Below are positions 54,335-62,354 of a DNA stretch of 64,000 nt, in pieces. Every line of letters starts with the position of its first letter. The stretch's first letter is position 1. The stretch is taken from assembly GCF_002943525.1 (NCBI RefSeq), contig NZ_CP025394.1, forward strand, positions 3,348,001-3,412,000, read 5' to 3'. Source of the DNA: Kitasatospora sp. MMS16-BH015 (GTDB lineage Bacteria; Actinomycetota; Actinomycetes; Streptomycetales; Streptomycetaceae). Made by a program: the position numbers and the translations under genes. The notes beneath the pieces are model-generated. The model made no database searches and had not been told where the DNA came from. It saw only the letters and a program-made list of their open reading frames with translations.

Positions 54335-54404
54335 AGGGGCGCGAGGAACTGCGCGCCCGGCCATGCACCCTCGTAGAACACCGCCCGCGCAGCCCCGCGC
54401 CCCT
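54335..54404. repeat. Short relative of the dispersed hairpin element (copy E)
   Basis: A 70-bp element with ends AGGGGCGCGAGGAACTGCGCG and the complement of AGGGGCGCGGGGCTGCGCG, but without the ACTCGTTAA core. It starts on the last base of the DUF5682 stop (TGA on the minus strand) and separates it from the VWA gene. Similar short inverted repeats are common between streptomycete genes. Confidence 0.7.
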
Positions 54405-56629
54405 CAGTGGTGAGCCGTTCCCAAGAGGTGCGCCAGCACCGGCATCACCGCATCCGCCCGCACCTCGTCCAATTCCACGACGACCGCGCTCGGCCCCGGG
54501 GCATCGAGCGGGCCCGCCGCCACCCGCTCCCCGATGGTCCGCCGCACGCCCGTCTCCAAGGTCGAGAACGTCCGCCGCAGCAGCGGCAGCACGTCCACGA
54601 AGACCTCCTCCGAGACCCCGCAGAGCCACTCGTCGAGCAGCCCCAGCAGCAGCGGATCGTGCAGCAGCAGCGCCCCGCCGCCGGAGAGGAAGCCCTCCAC
54701 CCAGCCGGCCGCGTCCCCCGGCGCCGTCGCGACGGAGAGCACCAGCCCCATCCGCCGCCCGGCCTCCGCCGAGTCGAGCCGCCCGTCGTCGAGCAGCAGC
54801 CGCACCGCCCGGCCCCGCAGCAGCCCCGGCACCCCCGTCGCCGCCCCGCCGCCGGGCTCCCGCCGCACCAGCGAGTGCAGGGTCGCGGCCCACCGCTCGC
54901 CGAGATCGTCGCCGGCCTCCGCCGAATCGCCCCGCAGCAGCGCCACCGCGCCGTGCACCGCGTCCAGGTGCTGCCGCATCGCCTCCGCCCCGGCCGCGTC
55001 CAACCCCGTGCCGGCGGCCGGCAGGCCGATGCAGATCCGGTCGGCCAGCGCCCGGGCCACCCCGTCCAAGGCCCCCGCGTCCGTGCCCCGGACATCGCCG
55101 TAGCGCAGCGCGCGGACCAACGCCGGGAGGGCGGCGGCCAGTTCGGCCACGTCCGTGTCCAGGGCCGCCCGGTCGGCGAGCACCCGCAGGACGACCGGCA
55201 GGGCGCCGGGCAGGCCGGCCAGCAGGCAGCGCTCGGCCAGCGCGGTGAGAGCCGGCAGGCCGTCGGCCGTCAGTGCCGTCTCCACCGCCTTGGCGGCGGC
55301 GGCCTCCTCGACCGTGGTGCCCCACTGGGCGGCCTCGACCACCCGGACGGCGTACTCGGGCTCCCAGCACAGCCGCCAGCTCTCCCGGAAGGTGCCGGTG
55401 GAGGAGGAGTGCGCCGGGGTGCCCCAGTCGAGGCCGAGCAGCCGCAGCCGGTGCAGCAGCAGCGAGCGGCCCGCGTCCAGCTCCTTGCGCAGGTCGAGGT
55501 CGAGCACCCGCTGCTCCGCCTCCGGCTTGAGCCGCAGCGCGCGCTGCACCCTCGCCAGGTCGCGCTGGAGCGGCACGGTGGGCGTGGCCTCCGGCACCTC
55601 GCCGAGCGCGTCGCCGACCACCAGCCGCTCCCGCACCAGCCCGAGCGCCACGTCGGAGCCGTCGCAGAGCACGGCCCGGATCGCGTCCAGCGTCTCGGTC
55701 AGCCCGGCCAGCGGCCGGCCGCGCATCACGGCCAGCGTGGCGGCCAGCCGGACGGCCTCGATCACGTGGGCCGAGGAGACCGGGTGGTCCTCGGCGCGCA
55801 GCAGCTCGGCGGCCCGGGTGATCCAGCGCGGCAGCGGGTCGGCCTCGGGGGCGGTGAAGAGGTGGTGGTACCAGCCGGGCGAGTCGATGCCCGCGCCGTA
55901 GCCGGTGTGCTGGGAGAGCCGGCGGTGCGTCCAGGGCACCCAGGTGATCTCCACCTTGGTCTTCTTGGGCAGGCCGGCCAGCACCGCCTTGTCCTGGGCC
56001 ACGGTCGGCAGGGTGGCCAGCGCGGGCACGTGCCAGGCGCCGCAGACCACGGCGATCCGCTGGTGGCCGGCCCGGCGGGCGGCCCGCAGCTGCTGGCGCA
56101 TGTACGCCTCGCGCAGCTCGTCCCGGGTGCCGGTCGGGGCCTGCTCGCGCAGGGCGGTCATCGCCTCGGCCACGGCGGCGAAAGTCTCGGCCTCGCCCCG
56201 GTGCTCGACGGTGTCCTCCCACCAGCGCTCGCTGTCCTCGTACCCGGCGGCCCGGGCCAGCTCGCCGATCGGGTCGCTCGCGCCGCTCTCGTGCTGCGGG
56301 GCGCCCTCGGCCAGTCCGTACGCGGCCGGCAGGTCGATGAACCGGACCGGCAGGTCGCGGTCGACGGCGTACCGCAGCGCGACCCACTCGGGCGAGAACT
56401 CGGCGAACGGCCAGAACGCGGCCCGGGCCGGGTCCTCCACCGCGTGGGCGAGCAGCGCCACCGGCGGCACCATGGTCTTGTCGGCGGCCAGCGCCGCGAT
56501 CGCGTCCGCCTCCGGCGGGCCCTCGATCAGCACCGCGTCCGGCCGCAGCCGGGCCAGGGCGGCGGCCACCGCCCGGGCCGAACCGGGGCCGTGGTGGCGC
56601 ACCCCGAGCAGCTCGATCTCCACGCTCAT
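54404..56629 (-). CDS. DUF5682 family protein of a MoxR system (YehM-like)
   Basis: A 741-residue soluble protein. It begins EIELLGVRHHGPGSARAVAAAL, with EGPPEAD and later FIDLPAAYG, then VVCGAWHVPAL near 170-180. These are reminiscent of the TraB/ChaN-type (erythromycin-esterase-like) folds with metal-binding His/Glu, in line with DUF5682. The C-terminal half is helical, rich in Leu/Ala/Arg. Length and context match the E. coli YehM type. It starts 23 bp after the MoxR stop, in one operon; the protein probably is the effector or substrate-handling partner, but the reaction is not known. Confidence 0.88.
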   Translation of the reverse strand: MSVEIELLGVRHHGPGSARAVAAALARLRPDAVLIEGPPEADAIAALAADKTMVPPVALLAHAVEDPARAAFWPFAEFSPEWVALRYAVDRDLPVRFIDLPAAYGLAEGAPQHESGASDPIGELARAAGYEDSERWWEDTVEHRGEAETFAAVAEAMTALREQAPTGTRDELREAYMRQQLRAARRAGHQRIAVVCGAWHVPALATLPTVAQDKAVLAGLPKKTKVEITWVPWTHRRLSQHTGYGAGIDSPGWYHHLFTAPEADPLPRWITRAAELLRAEDHPVSSAHVIEAVRLAATLAVMRGRPLAGLTETLDAIRAVLCDGSDVALGLVRERLVVGDALGEVPEATPTVPLQRDLARVQRALRLKPEAEQRVLDLDLRKELDAGRSLLLHRLRLLGLDWGTPAHSSSTGTFRESWRLCWEPEYAVRVVEAAQWGTTVEEAAAAKAVETALTADGLPALTALAERCLLAGLPGALPVVLRVLADRAALDTDVAELAAALPALVRALRYGDVRGTDAGALDGVARALADRICIGLPAAGTGLDAAGAEAMRQHLDAVHGAVALLRGDSAEAGDDLGERWAATLHSLVRREPGGGAATGVPGLLRGRAVRLLLDDGRLDSAEAGRRMGLVLSVATAPGDAAGWVEGFLSGGGALLLHDPLLLGLLDEWLCGVSEEVFVDVLPLLRRTFSTLETGVRRTIGERVAAGPLDAPGPSAVVVELDEVRADAVMPVLAHLLGTAHH

Positions 56630-56652
56630 CCCGAACCCCTTTCCCCTGTGAC

Positions 56653-57744
56653 CTAGTTGGCGTGCTCGCGGGCGGCCCGGTAGAAGTCCTTCCAGCCCTC
56701 CCGCTCGCGCACCACGCCCTCCACGTACTCGCGCCAGACCGCCCGGTCGGCCACCGGATCGCGCAGCACGGCCCCGGCGATGCCGGTGGTGACGTCGGCC
56801 GCGCGCAGCACGCCGTCGCCGAAGTGGGCGGCCAGCGCGAGGCCGTTGGTGACCACCGAGATGGCCTCGGCGGTGGAGAGGGTGCCGCTGGGGGTCTTCA
56901 CCTTGGTGCGGCCGTCGGTGGTGACGCCGTCCCGCAGCTCGCGGAAGACGGTCACCACCCGGCGGATCTCCTCGGCCCCGGCCGGGAGTTCGGGCAGGTC
57001 GAGCGAGCGGCCGAGCTGGCCGACCCGGCGGGCGACGATCTCCACCTCCTCGTCCAGCGAGCCGGGCAGCGGCAGCACCACGGTGTTGAACCGGCGGCGC
57101 AGCGCACTGGAGAGCTCATTGACGCCCCGGTCGCGGTCGTTGGCGGTGGCGATCAGGTTGAAGCCGCGGACGGCCTGGGTCTCGCCGCCGAGCTCCGGCA
57201 CCGGCAGGGTCTTCTCGGAGAGGATGGTGATCAGGCTGTCCTGCACGTCGGCCGGGATGCGGGTGAGCTCCTCGACCCGGGCGATCTTGCCGTCCGTCAT
57301 CGCCCGCATGATCGGCGAGGGCACCAGCGCGTCCCGGCTGGGGCCGTGGGCGAGCAGCTGGGCGTAGTTCCAGCCGTACCGGACGGCCTCCTCGGGGGTG
57401 CCGGCGGTGCCCTGGACGAGCAGCGTGGAGTCGCCGCTGACGGCGGCGGCCAGGTGCTCGGAGACCCACGTCTTGGCGGTGCCGGGCACGCCCAGCAGCA
57501 GCAGCGCCCGGTCGGTGGCCAGCGTGGTGACGGCCACCTCGACGATCCGGCGCGGGCCCACGTACTTGGGCGTGATCACGGTGCCGTCCGGCAGCTCGCC
57601 GCCGAGCAGGTAGGTGGCCACCGCCCAGGGCGAGAGCCGCCAGCGCTCCGGACGCGGCCGGTCGTCCTGCGCCGCGAGGGCGGCCAGCTCGGCGGCGTAG
57701 GCATCCTCGGCGTGCTCGCGGAGCACCTCGGTGCCAGTCGTCAT
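56653..57744 (-). CDS. MoxR-family AAA+ ATPase (YehL-like)
   Basis: A 363-residue AAA+ ATPase. The Walker A motif is GVPGTAKT (Gly85-Thr92, Lys91), Walker B-like acidic residues lie in IARVEELTRIP, sensor 1 in FNLIATANDRDRG, and the arginine-finger region in LSSALRRRFNTV. MoxR proteins are thought to remodel partner complexes, acting with VWA proteins. Here the partners are the next two genes. The ATG has AAGGAG 7 nt upstream. It begins the leftward operon from the region carrying the damage-type promoter motif. Confidence 0.9.
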   Translation of the reverse strand: MTTGTEVLREHAEDAYAAELAALAAQDDRPRPERWRLSPWAVATYLLGGELPDGTVITPKYVGPRRIVEVAVTTLATDRALLLLGVPGTAKTWVSEHLAAAVSGDSTLLVQGTAGTPEEAVRYGWNYAQLLAHGPSRDALVPSPIMRAMTDGKIARVEELTRIPADVQDSLITILSEKTLPVPELGGETQAVRGFNLIATANDRDRGVNELSSALRRRFNTVVLPLPGSLDEEVEIVARRVGQLGRSLDLPELPAGAEEIRRVVTVFRELRDGVTTDGRTKVKTPSGTLSTAEAISVVTNGLALAAHFGDGVLRAADVTTGIAGAVLRDPVADRAVWREYVEGVVREREGWKDFYRAAREHAN

Positions 57745-57919
57745 GGGTCACTCCTTCGTGGGTGCCGCAGGGCAGGCCGGCGGCCGGACTGCGTGGCCGG
57801 ACTGCGGGGCCGGGCTGCGGGGCGGGATGGTCAACGAGAATGGTCGGCGAGGCGTCAACTGCCTTGACTGCCATGGGAGATCGGGCCTTGCTGCGGCGCC
57901 TCCCCGGCTCGTGATGACC

Positions 57920-57942
57920 ACTCTGCCGCACCCCACTGACAA
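57920..57942 (-). promoter_or_regulatory. RecA-NDp-type damage promoter motif toward the MoxR operon
   Basis: On the minus strand TTGTCAGTG (57942-57934) matches the -35 part of the RecA-independent DNA-damage promoter (TTGTCRGTG) perfectly. After 8 bp the -10 is CAGAGT, against consensus TAnnnT (one mismatch). The predicted leader to the MoxR ATG is about 170 nt. Confidence 0.6.
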
Positions 57943-57963
57943 CGCCGCCGGGCGGATGACCCA

Positions 57964-57986
57964 CTGTCAGTGGGGCCTCCTAGCGT
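57964..57986 (+). promoter_or_regulatory. RecA-NDp-type damage promoter motif toward the SWIM operon
   Basis: CTGTCAGTG (57964-57972), 8 bp, then TAGCGT (57981-57986) matches TTGTCRGTG-N8-TAnnnT at all but the first base. The -10 ends 7 bp before the ATG at 57994, so the transcript would start at or next to the ATG, giving a leaderless mRNA. The 13-bp block CCACTGTCAGTGG around the -35 is also palindromic. Confidence 0.65.
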
Positions 57987-57993
57987 CCTCGGC

Positions 57994-59301
57994 ATGGAGG
58001 AACGCTGGAGCACCGATCACGTCCTGTCCCTCGCCCCCGACCAGGCGTCCCGCAAGGCGGCGGGCAAGCTCGCCGGGCCCGCCCCCTGGTCGCAGACCGG
58101 CTGGGCCGGCGGCGCCCTCTGGGGCCTCTGCAAGGGCAGCGGCAGCACGCCGTACCGCACCGTCGTCGACCTCGGCGGCCCCGCGTCCAAGTGCAGCTGC
58201 CCCAGCCGCAAGTTCCCGTGCAAGCACGGGCTCGGTCTGCTGCTGCTCTGGAGCGGCGGTGCCGAGCTCGCCACCGAGGCCGAGGCCCCCGAGTGGGCCG
58301 CCGAATGGCTGACGGCCCGTCGGCAGCCCGCCCGCCCCTCCAAGAAGGCCGCCCCCGCCGATCCGGCCGCCGCCCGGCGGCGGGCCGAGCAGCGCGCCGC
58401 CCGGGTCGCGGCCGGCGCGCAGGAGCTGCGGCTGCGGCTCACCGACCGCGTCCGGCACGGCCTGGCCGACCAGGGCTCCACCGACTGGAGCGAGATCGCC
58501 GCCCGGATGGTCGACGCCCAGGCCCCCGGCCTGGCCGGCCGCGTCCGGCACCTGAGCGAGACCCCGCCCCAGGGTCAGCTCGCCGAGTACGCGATGCTGC
58601 ACCTGCTGGCCGGCGCCTACGGCCGGGTCGGCGAGCTGCCCGAGCCGCTGGCGGCCACCGTCCGCACCCGGGTCGGCCACACCACCGACACCGCCGAGCT
58701 GCTGGCCGGGCCGACGGTACGGGACCGCTGGCTCGTGCTCGGCTCCCGGACCACCGGCCCCGAGGGCGGCGCCGACGGCCAGCTGACCACCCGTCGGATC
58801 TGGCTGCGCGGAGCGAAGACCGGGCGCCCCGCCCTGCTGCTCTCCTTCGGCCGTCCCGGCACCGCCCCCGACCTCGCCCTCCCGGCCGGCACCGTGCTCG
58901 AAGCCGAGCTCGCCTACCACCCGGGCGCCCGCCCGCTGCGCGCCGTCCTCGCCCACCGCCACGGCACCCCCGAACCGGCCCCCGCCACCCCGCCCCCCGG
59001 CCTGACCCCCGCCGAGGCCGCCGCCGCCTACGGCGAGGCCCTCACCGAGGACCCCTGGCTCGAACACTGGCCCACCACCCTGGCCGCCGTCGTCCCCGTC
59101 CTCACCCCCGAGGGCTGGCGCCTCACCGACGGCGACCACAGCCTCCCGATCCGCCCCGCCGCCCTCCCCGACACCGCCCTCTGGCGCCTCGCCGCCATCT
59201 CCGCCGGCCACCCCGTCACCCTCTTCGGCGAACACGGCCACACCGGCTTCGCCCCGGTCACGGCCTGGGACTCAGCCGGACAGGCAGTTGCAATCGTTTA
59301 G
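57994..59301 (+). CDS. SWIM zinc-finger protein of a MoxR system (YehQ-like)
   Basis: A 435-residue protein. The SWIM motif C-x-C-x6-C-x-H is at Cys67, Cys69, Cys76 and His78 (KCSCPSRKFPCKHGLG), a zinc-binding module for DNA or protein contacts. The remaining ~350 residues are Ala/Arg-rich helical, with no motif I recognise. It diverges from the MoxR operon. The ATG at 57994 fits a leaderless start and avoids the GTG at 57970. The TAG stop comes from repeat D. Confidence 0.88.
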   Translation: MEERWSTDHVLSLAPDQASRKAAGKLAGPAPWSQTGWAGGALWGLCKGSGSTPYRTVVDLGGPASKCSCPSRKFPCKHGLGLLLLWSGGAELATEAEAPEWAAEWLTARRQPARPSKKAAPADPAAARRRAEQRAARVAAGAQELRLRLTDRVRHGLADQGSTDWSEIAARMVDAQAPGLAGRVRHLSETPPQGQLAEYAMLHLLAGAYGRVGELPEPLAATVRTRVGHTTDTAELLAGPTVRDRWLVLGSRTTGPEGGADGQLTTRRIWLRGAKTGRPALLLSFGRPGTAPDLALPAGTVLEAELAYHPGARPLRAVLAHRHGTPEPAPATPPPGLTPAEAAAAYGEALTEDPWLEHWPTTLAAVVPVLTPEGWRLTDGDHSLPIRPAALPDTALWRLAAISAGHPVTLFGEHGHTGFAPVTAWDSAGQAVAIV

Positions 59302-59394
59302 GGGCTCGGGGAACTGCGAGGGCATCCCCGGATTCGGTGCACTCCTTAACGAGTACACGCCCCCTCGCATGCCCTCGCAGTTCCCCGAGTCCCT
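59300..59394. repeat. Dispersed hairpin element, copy D
   Basis: A 95-bp copy with the core ACTCCTTAACGAGT (C orientation). The left end AGGGGCTCGGGGAACTGCG gives the stop (TAG) of the SWIM gene, and the right end is the complement of AGGGACTCGGGGAACTGCG. It stands between the SWIM and DUF5691 genes. Confidence 0.9.
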
Positions 59395-59420
59395 GATGGG
59401 CCATACCTAGGAGCGAAAAG

Positions 59421-60953
59421 TTGATCCCCTGGAGCGATCTCCAGAGCACTGCCCTGCTCGGCACCGACCGCCGCCCGCTACCCCTCGACGCCGAGGACCC
59501 GGCCACCGCGCTGCTCGACCTGGCCGCCATAGCGACGGTGCGTCAGCGAGCCGGAGCCAGGCCAGATCCGGCCGTCGAGATACCCGAGCCGGCTGCGCCG
59601 GACCCCCGCCCGGAGCTTCCGACGGCGGCCTCCCGCCGCCTTGCGCTGCTGCTCCGCGACCGCCAGTCCAGCGGCGCCGCGGTGGCCAACCTCGCCGAGC
59701 TGCTGCCCCAGTGGCTGGCCACGGCCCGCGACCAGGGGTACCGCGCGACTCCGGCCCTCGTCCCGGAACTCCTCGATGCCGCCCGGGCCCGGAGCGAACT
59801 CCGGCCCGACGCCGTGACCTTGGCCGGCCCCCTCGGCGGCTGGCTCGCGGAGCGCAACCACGACTGGCGGTACGTCAGCCGCACGGCCGTCCAAGGCGGG
59901 CAGCCACAGACCACCGACCAGCTCTGGCACGAAGGGCTGTTCGCCGAACGCGTCACCCACCTCACCCGCCTCCGCCGTCAAGACCCAGCCGCCGCACGGG
60001 AGTTGCTCCGCTCCACCTGGTCGACCGAGCGCGCCGAGGACCGGCTGCTCTTCCTCGACACCCTCCAGGAGGGGCTCTCCCCCGCCGACGAGGAGTTCCT
60101 CGAGTCGGCCCTGACCGACCGGAGCAAGAACTGCCGGGCGATGGCCGCCGAGCTGCTCTCCACCCTGCCGGGCTCGGCCCTCGGCCAGCGGATGGCCGAG
60201 CGCGCCAAGGCCGCCGTCCGGTACCAGGACGGGAAGCTGCTCGTCACCCCGCCGGCCGAGTGCGACGCCGGGATGCAGCGGGACGGGATAGCGCCCAAGT
60301 CGCCCACCGGGCGCGGTGAACGGGCCTGGTGGCTCGGCGAGGTGATCGCGGCCACGCCACTGGCGCTCTGGCCGCAGGAGACCGGCTGCACGCCGGCGGA
60401 GCTGCTGGCGCTGCCGGTGAAGGACGGCTGGACGGAGGACCTGCACGAGGGCTGGGCCCGCGCCGCCGTCCGCCAGGGCGATGCCGACTGGGCCCGGGCG
60501 CTGCTCGGGCAGGTGCCGAGCAGCCCGCGGCCGGGGCGGCAGGTCGTGCAGAAGCGTCAGGCCGAGCGGACGGCCGGTGCCGCGGCCAAGCTGCTGGCGG
60601 TGCTGCCGCCGGCCGAGCGGGCCGCCTGGACGGCCGGGTACATCGCCGGGCACGGGCTCGGCGAGGCGTTCCAGGCGCTGGGCGCCTGTGCGGTGCCGTG
60701 GACGCCGCCGCTGAGCACCGCCGTGGTGGCGGCGCTGCGCCGGACGGCGGGCTCCGGCGGGTACCCGTGGAGCCACAGCGGGGTGCTCGGGATGACCGAA
60801 CGCGCACTGGCACCCGAGACGGCCACGGCCGTCGAGGAGCTGGCGGCCGAGGCGGGGGCGGACAGCCCGTGGGCCGAGACCTTCACCAGGCTGGCGGGCA
60901 CCCTGCGGTTCCGCGAGGCGATGCTCGCCGAGCTGCTCCGCCCGGCCGCCTGA
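59421..60953 (+). CDS. DUF5691 family protein of a MoxR system
   Basis: A 510-residue, mostly helical protein with WSDLQSTALLGTDRRPLPL at the N-terminus and a HEAT-like, Leu/Ala-rich body (e.g. RLLFLDTLQEGLSPADEEFLESAL). It fits DUF5691, which in many genomes follows the SWIM gene of MoxR-VWA systems. The role is unknown; a scaffold function is a guess. The start is a TTG with AGGAG 8 nt upstream. The stop is 19 bp from the convergent icmB-like gene. Confidence 0.82.
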   Translation: MIPWSDLQSTALLGTDRRPLPLDAEDPATALLDLAAIATVRQRAGARPDPAVEIPEPAAPDPRPELPTAASRRLALLLRDRQSSGAAVANLAELLPQWLATARDQGYRATPALVPELLDAARARSELRPDAVTLAGPLGGWLAERNHDWRYVSRTAVQGGQPQTTDQLWHEGLFAERVTHLTRLRRQDPAAARELLRSTWSTERAEDRLLFLDTLQEGLSPADEEFLESALTDRSKNCRAMAAELLSTLPGSALGQRMAERAKAAVRYQDGKLLVTPPAECDAGMQRDGIAPKSPTGRGERAWWLGEVIAATPLALWPQETGCTPAELLALPVKDGWTEDLHEGWARAAVRQGDADWARALLGQVPSSPRPGRQVVQKRQAERTAGAAAKLLAVLPPAERAAWTAGYIAGHGLGEAFQALGACAVPWTPPLSTAVVAALRRTAGSGGYPWSHSGVLGMTERALAPETATAVEELAAEAGADSPWAETFTRLAGTLRFREAMLAELLRPAA

Positions 60954-60972
60954 AGCGGGGGCTCGGCCAGGC

Positions 60973-61380
60973 TCAGACCGACTGACGCAGGTTGTTCTGC
61001 ACCCAGGTGATGATGTCGGCGGTGGTGGTGCCGGGGGTGAAGATGTCGGCCACGCCCATCGCCTTGAGCTCGGCGATGTCCTCGTCCGGGACGATGCCGC
61101 CGCAGAAGACCGTGATGTCGGCCGCGTCGCGCTCCTTCAGGAGCTCGATCACCTTGGCGCAGAGCGTCATGTGCGCGCCGGAGAGGATCGACAGGCCGAT
61201 GCCGTCGGCGTCCTCCTGGATGGCGGTGTCGACGATCTGCTCGGGGGTCTGGTGCAGGCCGGTGTAGATGACCTCCATGCCCGCGTCGCGCAGCGCCCGC
61301 GCGATGACCTTGGCGCCCCGGTCGTGGCCGTCGAGCCCCGGCTTGGCGACGACCACCCGGATCGGGCCTGACACACCCAT
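60973..61380 (-). CDS. icmB: Cobalamin-binding mutase small subunit (IcmB-like)
   Basis: A 135-residue B12-binding domain protein with the base-off/His-on motif DGHDRG (Asp17, His19, Gly22), GLSILSGAH and a [10 protein letters not shown] segment. It matches the small subunit of isobutyryl-CoA or methylmalonyl-CoA mutases. The large catalytic subunit gene is not in the window, so it must pair with a partner encoded elsewhere. The ATG at 61380 has AGGAGG 5 nt upstream; a longer frame from 61416 lacks a site. Confidence 0.88.
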   Translation of the reverse strand: MGVSGPIRVVVAKPGLDGHDRGAKVIARALRDAGMEVIYTGLHQTPEQIVDTAIQEDADGIGLSILSGAHMTLCAKVIELLKERDAADITVFCGGIVPDEDIAELKAMGVADIFTPGTTTADIITWVQNNLRQSV

Positions 61381-61436
61381 CACTGCCTCCTGGACCACGT
61401 TGTCCCACCCGGCCACCAGGGCCGACCACCCCGTAG

Positions 61437-61452
61437 TTAACCATCCTTAACC
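61437..61452. promoter_or_regulatory. Direct repeat TTAACC-N4-TTAACC upstream of icmB
   Basis: Two TTAACC units spaced one helical turn (10 bp) apart, 57-72 bp upstream of the icmB-like start. A site for a regulator that binds as tandem monomers is possible. Confidence 0.35.
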
Positions 61453-61551
61453 GACCTCCGGGGAGGCTCGTCCGGTCTTCGACACCCAGCCGTCCACACA
61501 CCGTCACCACGGCACGACGCCTCGTACGCCACGCCGGGCGACTTGCGGACT

Positions 61552-61581
61552 TTGTCCGATCTCGCCCCGGGGCACTACAGT
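61552..61581 (+). promoter_or_regulatory. Candidate promoter of the M23 peptidase gene
   Basis: TTGTCC at 61552-61557 and TACAGT at 61576-61581 are separated by 18 bp, close to the streptomycete housekeeping pattern. The leader to the TTG start would be about 75 nt. Confidence 0.35.
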
Positions 61582-61660
61582 CTCGGCTGTTTTCTCCCGG
61601 CTCGACCCCCTGGGCACCCGGGGGCCCGAGCCCGCCGCGCGACCCGAGAGGGCGAGGACC

Positions 61661-62353
61661 TTGACACTCACCCCACCCCGCCGCGCCGCCAGGCGCGACC
61701 GCGGCCGGGCGGCGACCCGCTCCGCCTTACTGTCCGTCGCGCTGCCCTCGGTCGGCGCCCTGGGGGTCTTCGCGGCGGCCGCGGCCCTCACCTCCGCGCA
61801 CCCGCCGCACCGCTCCGCGCCACCGCCCCGGCCGGGCCCGGACACCCCCGGCGAGGCCCGGGCCGCCCGCACCGGCGCCCGCGACCCGCTCCCGGAGCCA
61901 CCCCAAGCCCCCGCCCCGCCCCCGGAGCCGACGCCCCGTCAAACCGCTGCCGCCCCACCGGGCTACGCCCTGCCGGTGGAGGCCCCGGGCCTGAGCGCCG
62001 CCTACGGCTCGGCCGGCACGCACTGGGCCGCCCGGCACACCGGCATCGACTTCCCGGTGGCTAAGGGCACGCCGGTGCGGGCCGTCACCGACGGCACGGT
62101 GAGCGCCCGGTGGAACCCGGCCTACGGCTACATGGCCGCCGTCACCGCCCCGGACGGCACCCGCACCTGGTACTGCCACCTGGGCACCTACCGGCTGCGC
62201 CGGGGGCAGGTGCGGGCCGGCGAGGTGATCGCCTACTCCGGGAGCAGCGGCAACTCCACCGGCCCGCACCTGCACTTCGAGGTCCACCCCGACCACGGCG
62301 GCCCGGTGGACCCGCTGCCGTGGCTGCTCGCCCACGGCCTCGACCCGCGCTGA
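61661..62353 (+). CDS. M23-family (LytM) metallopeptidase with a TTA codon
   Basis: A 230-residue exported peptidase. After a signal/anchor helix (SALLSVALPSVGALGVFAAAAA) and a Pro-rich linker to ~100, the M23 domain begins: the zinc ligands are His126 and Asp130 in HTGID and His205 in HLHFE, with His203 catalytic. It should cut peptidoglycan cross-links or stem peptides. Codon 23 (61727-61729) is TTA, so translation probably needs bldA tRNA and is late. The TTG start has GAGGACC close by. Convergent with pcrA (1 bp). Confidence 0.9.
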   Translation: MTLTPPRRAARRDRGRAATRSALLSVALPSVGALGVFAAAAALTSAHPPHRSAPPPRPGPDTPGEARAARTGARDPLPEPPQAPAPPPEPTPRQTAAAPPGYALPVEAPGLSAAYGSAGTHWAARHTGIDFPVAKGTPVRAVTDGTVSARWNPAYGYMAAVTAPDGTRTWYCHLGTYRLRRGQVRAGEVIAYSGSSGNSTGPHLHFEVHPDHGGPVDPLPWLLAHGLDPR

Positions 62354-62354
62354 A

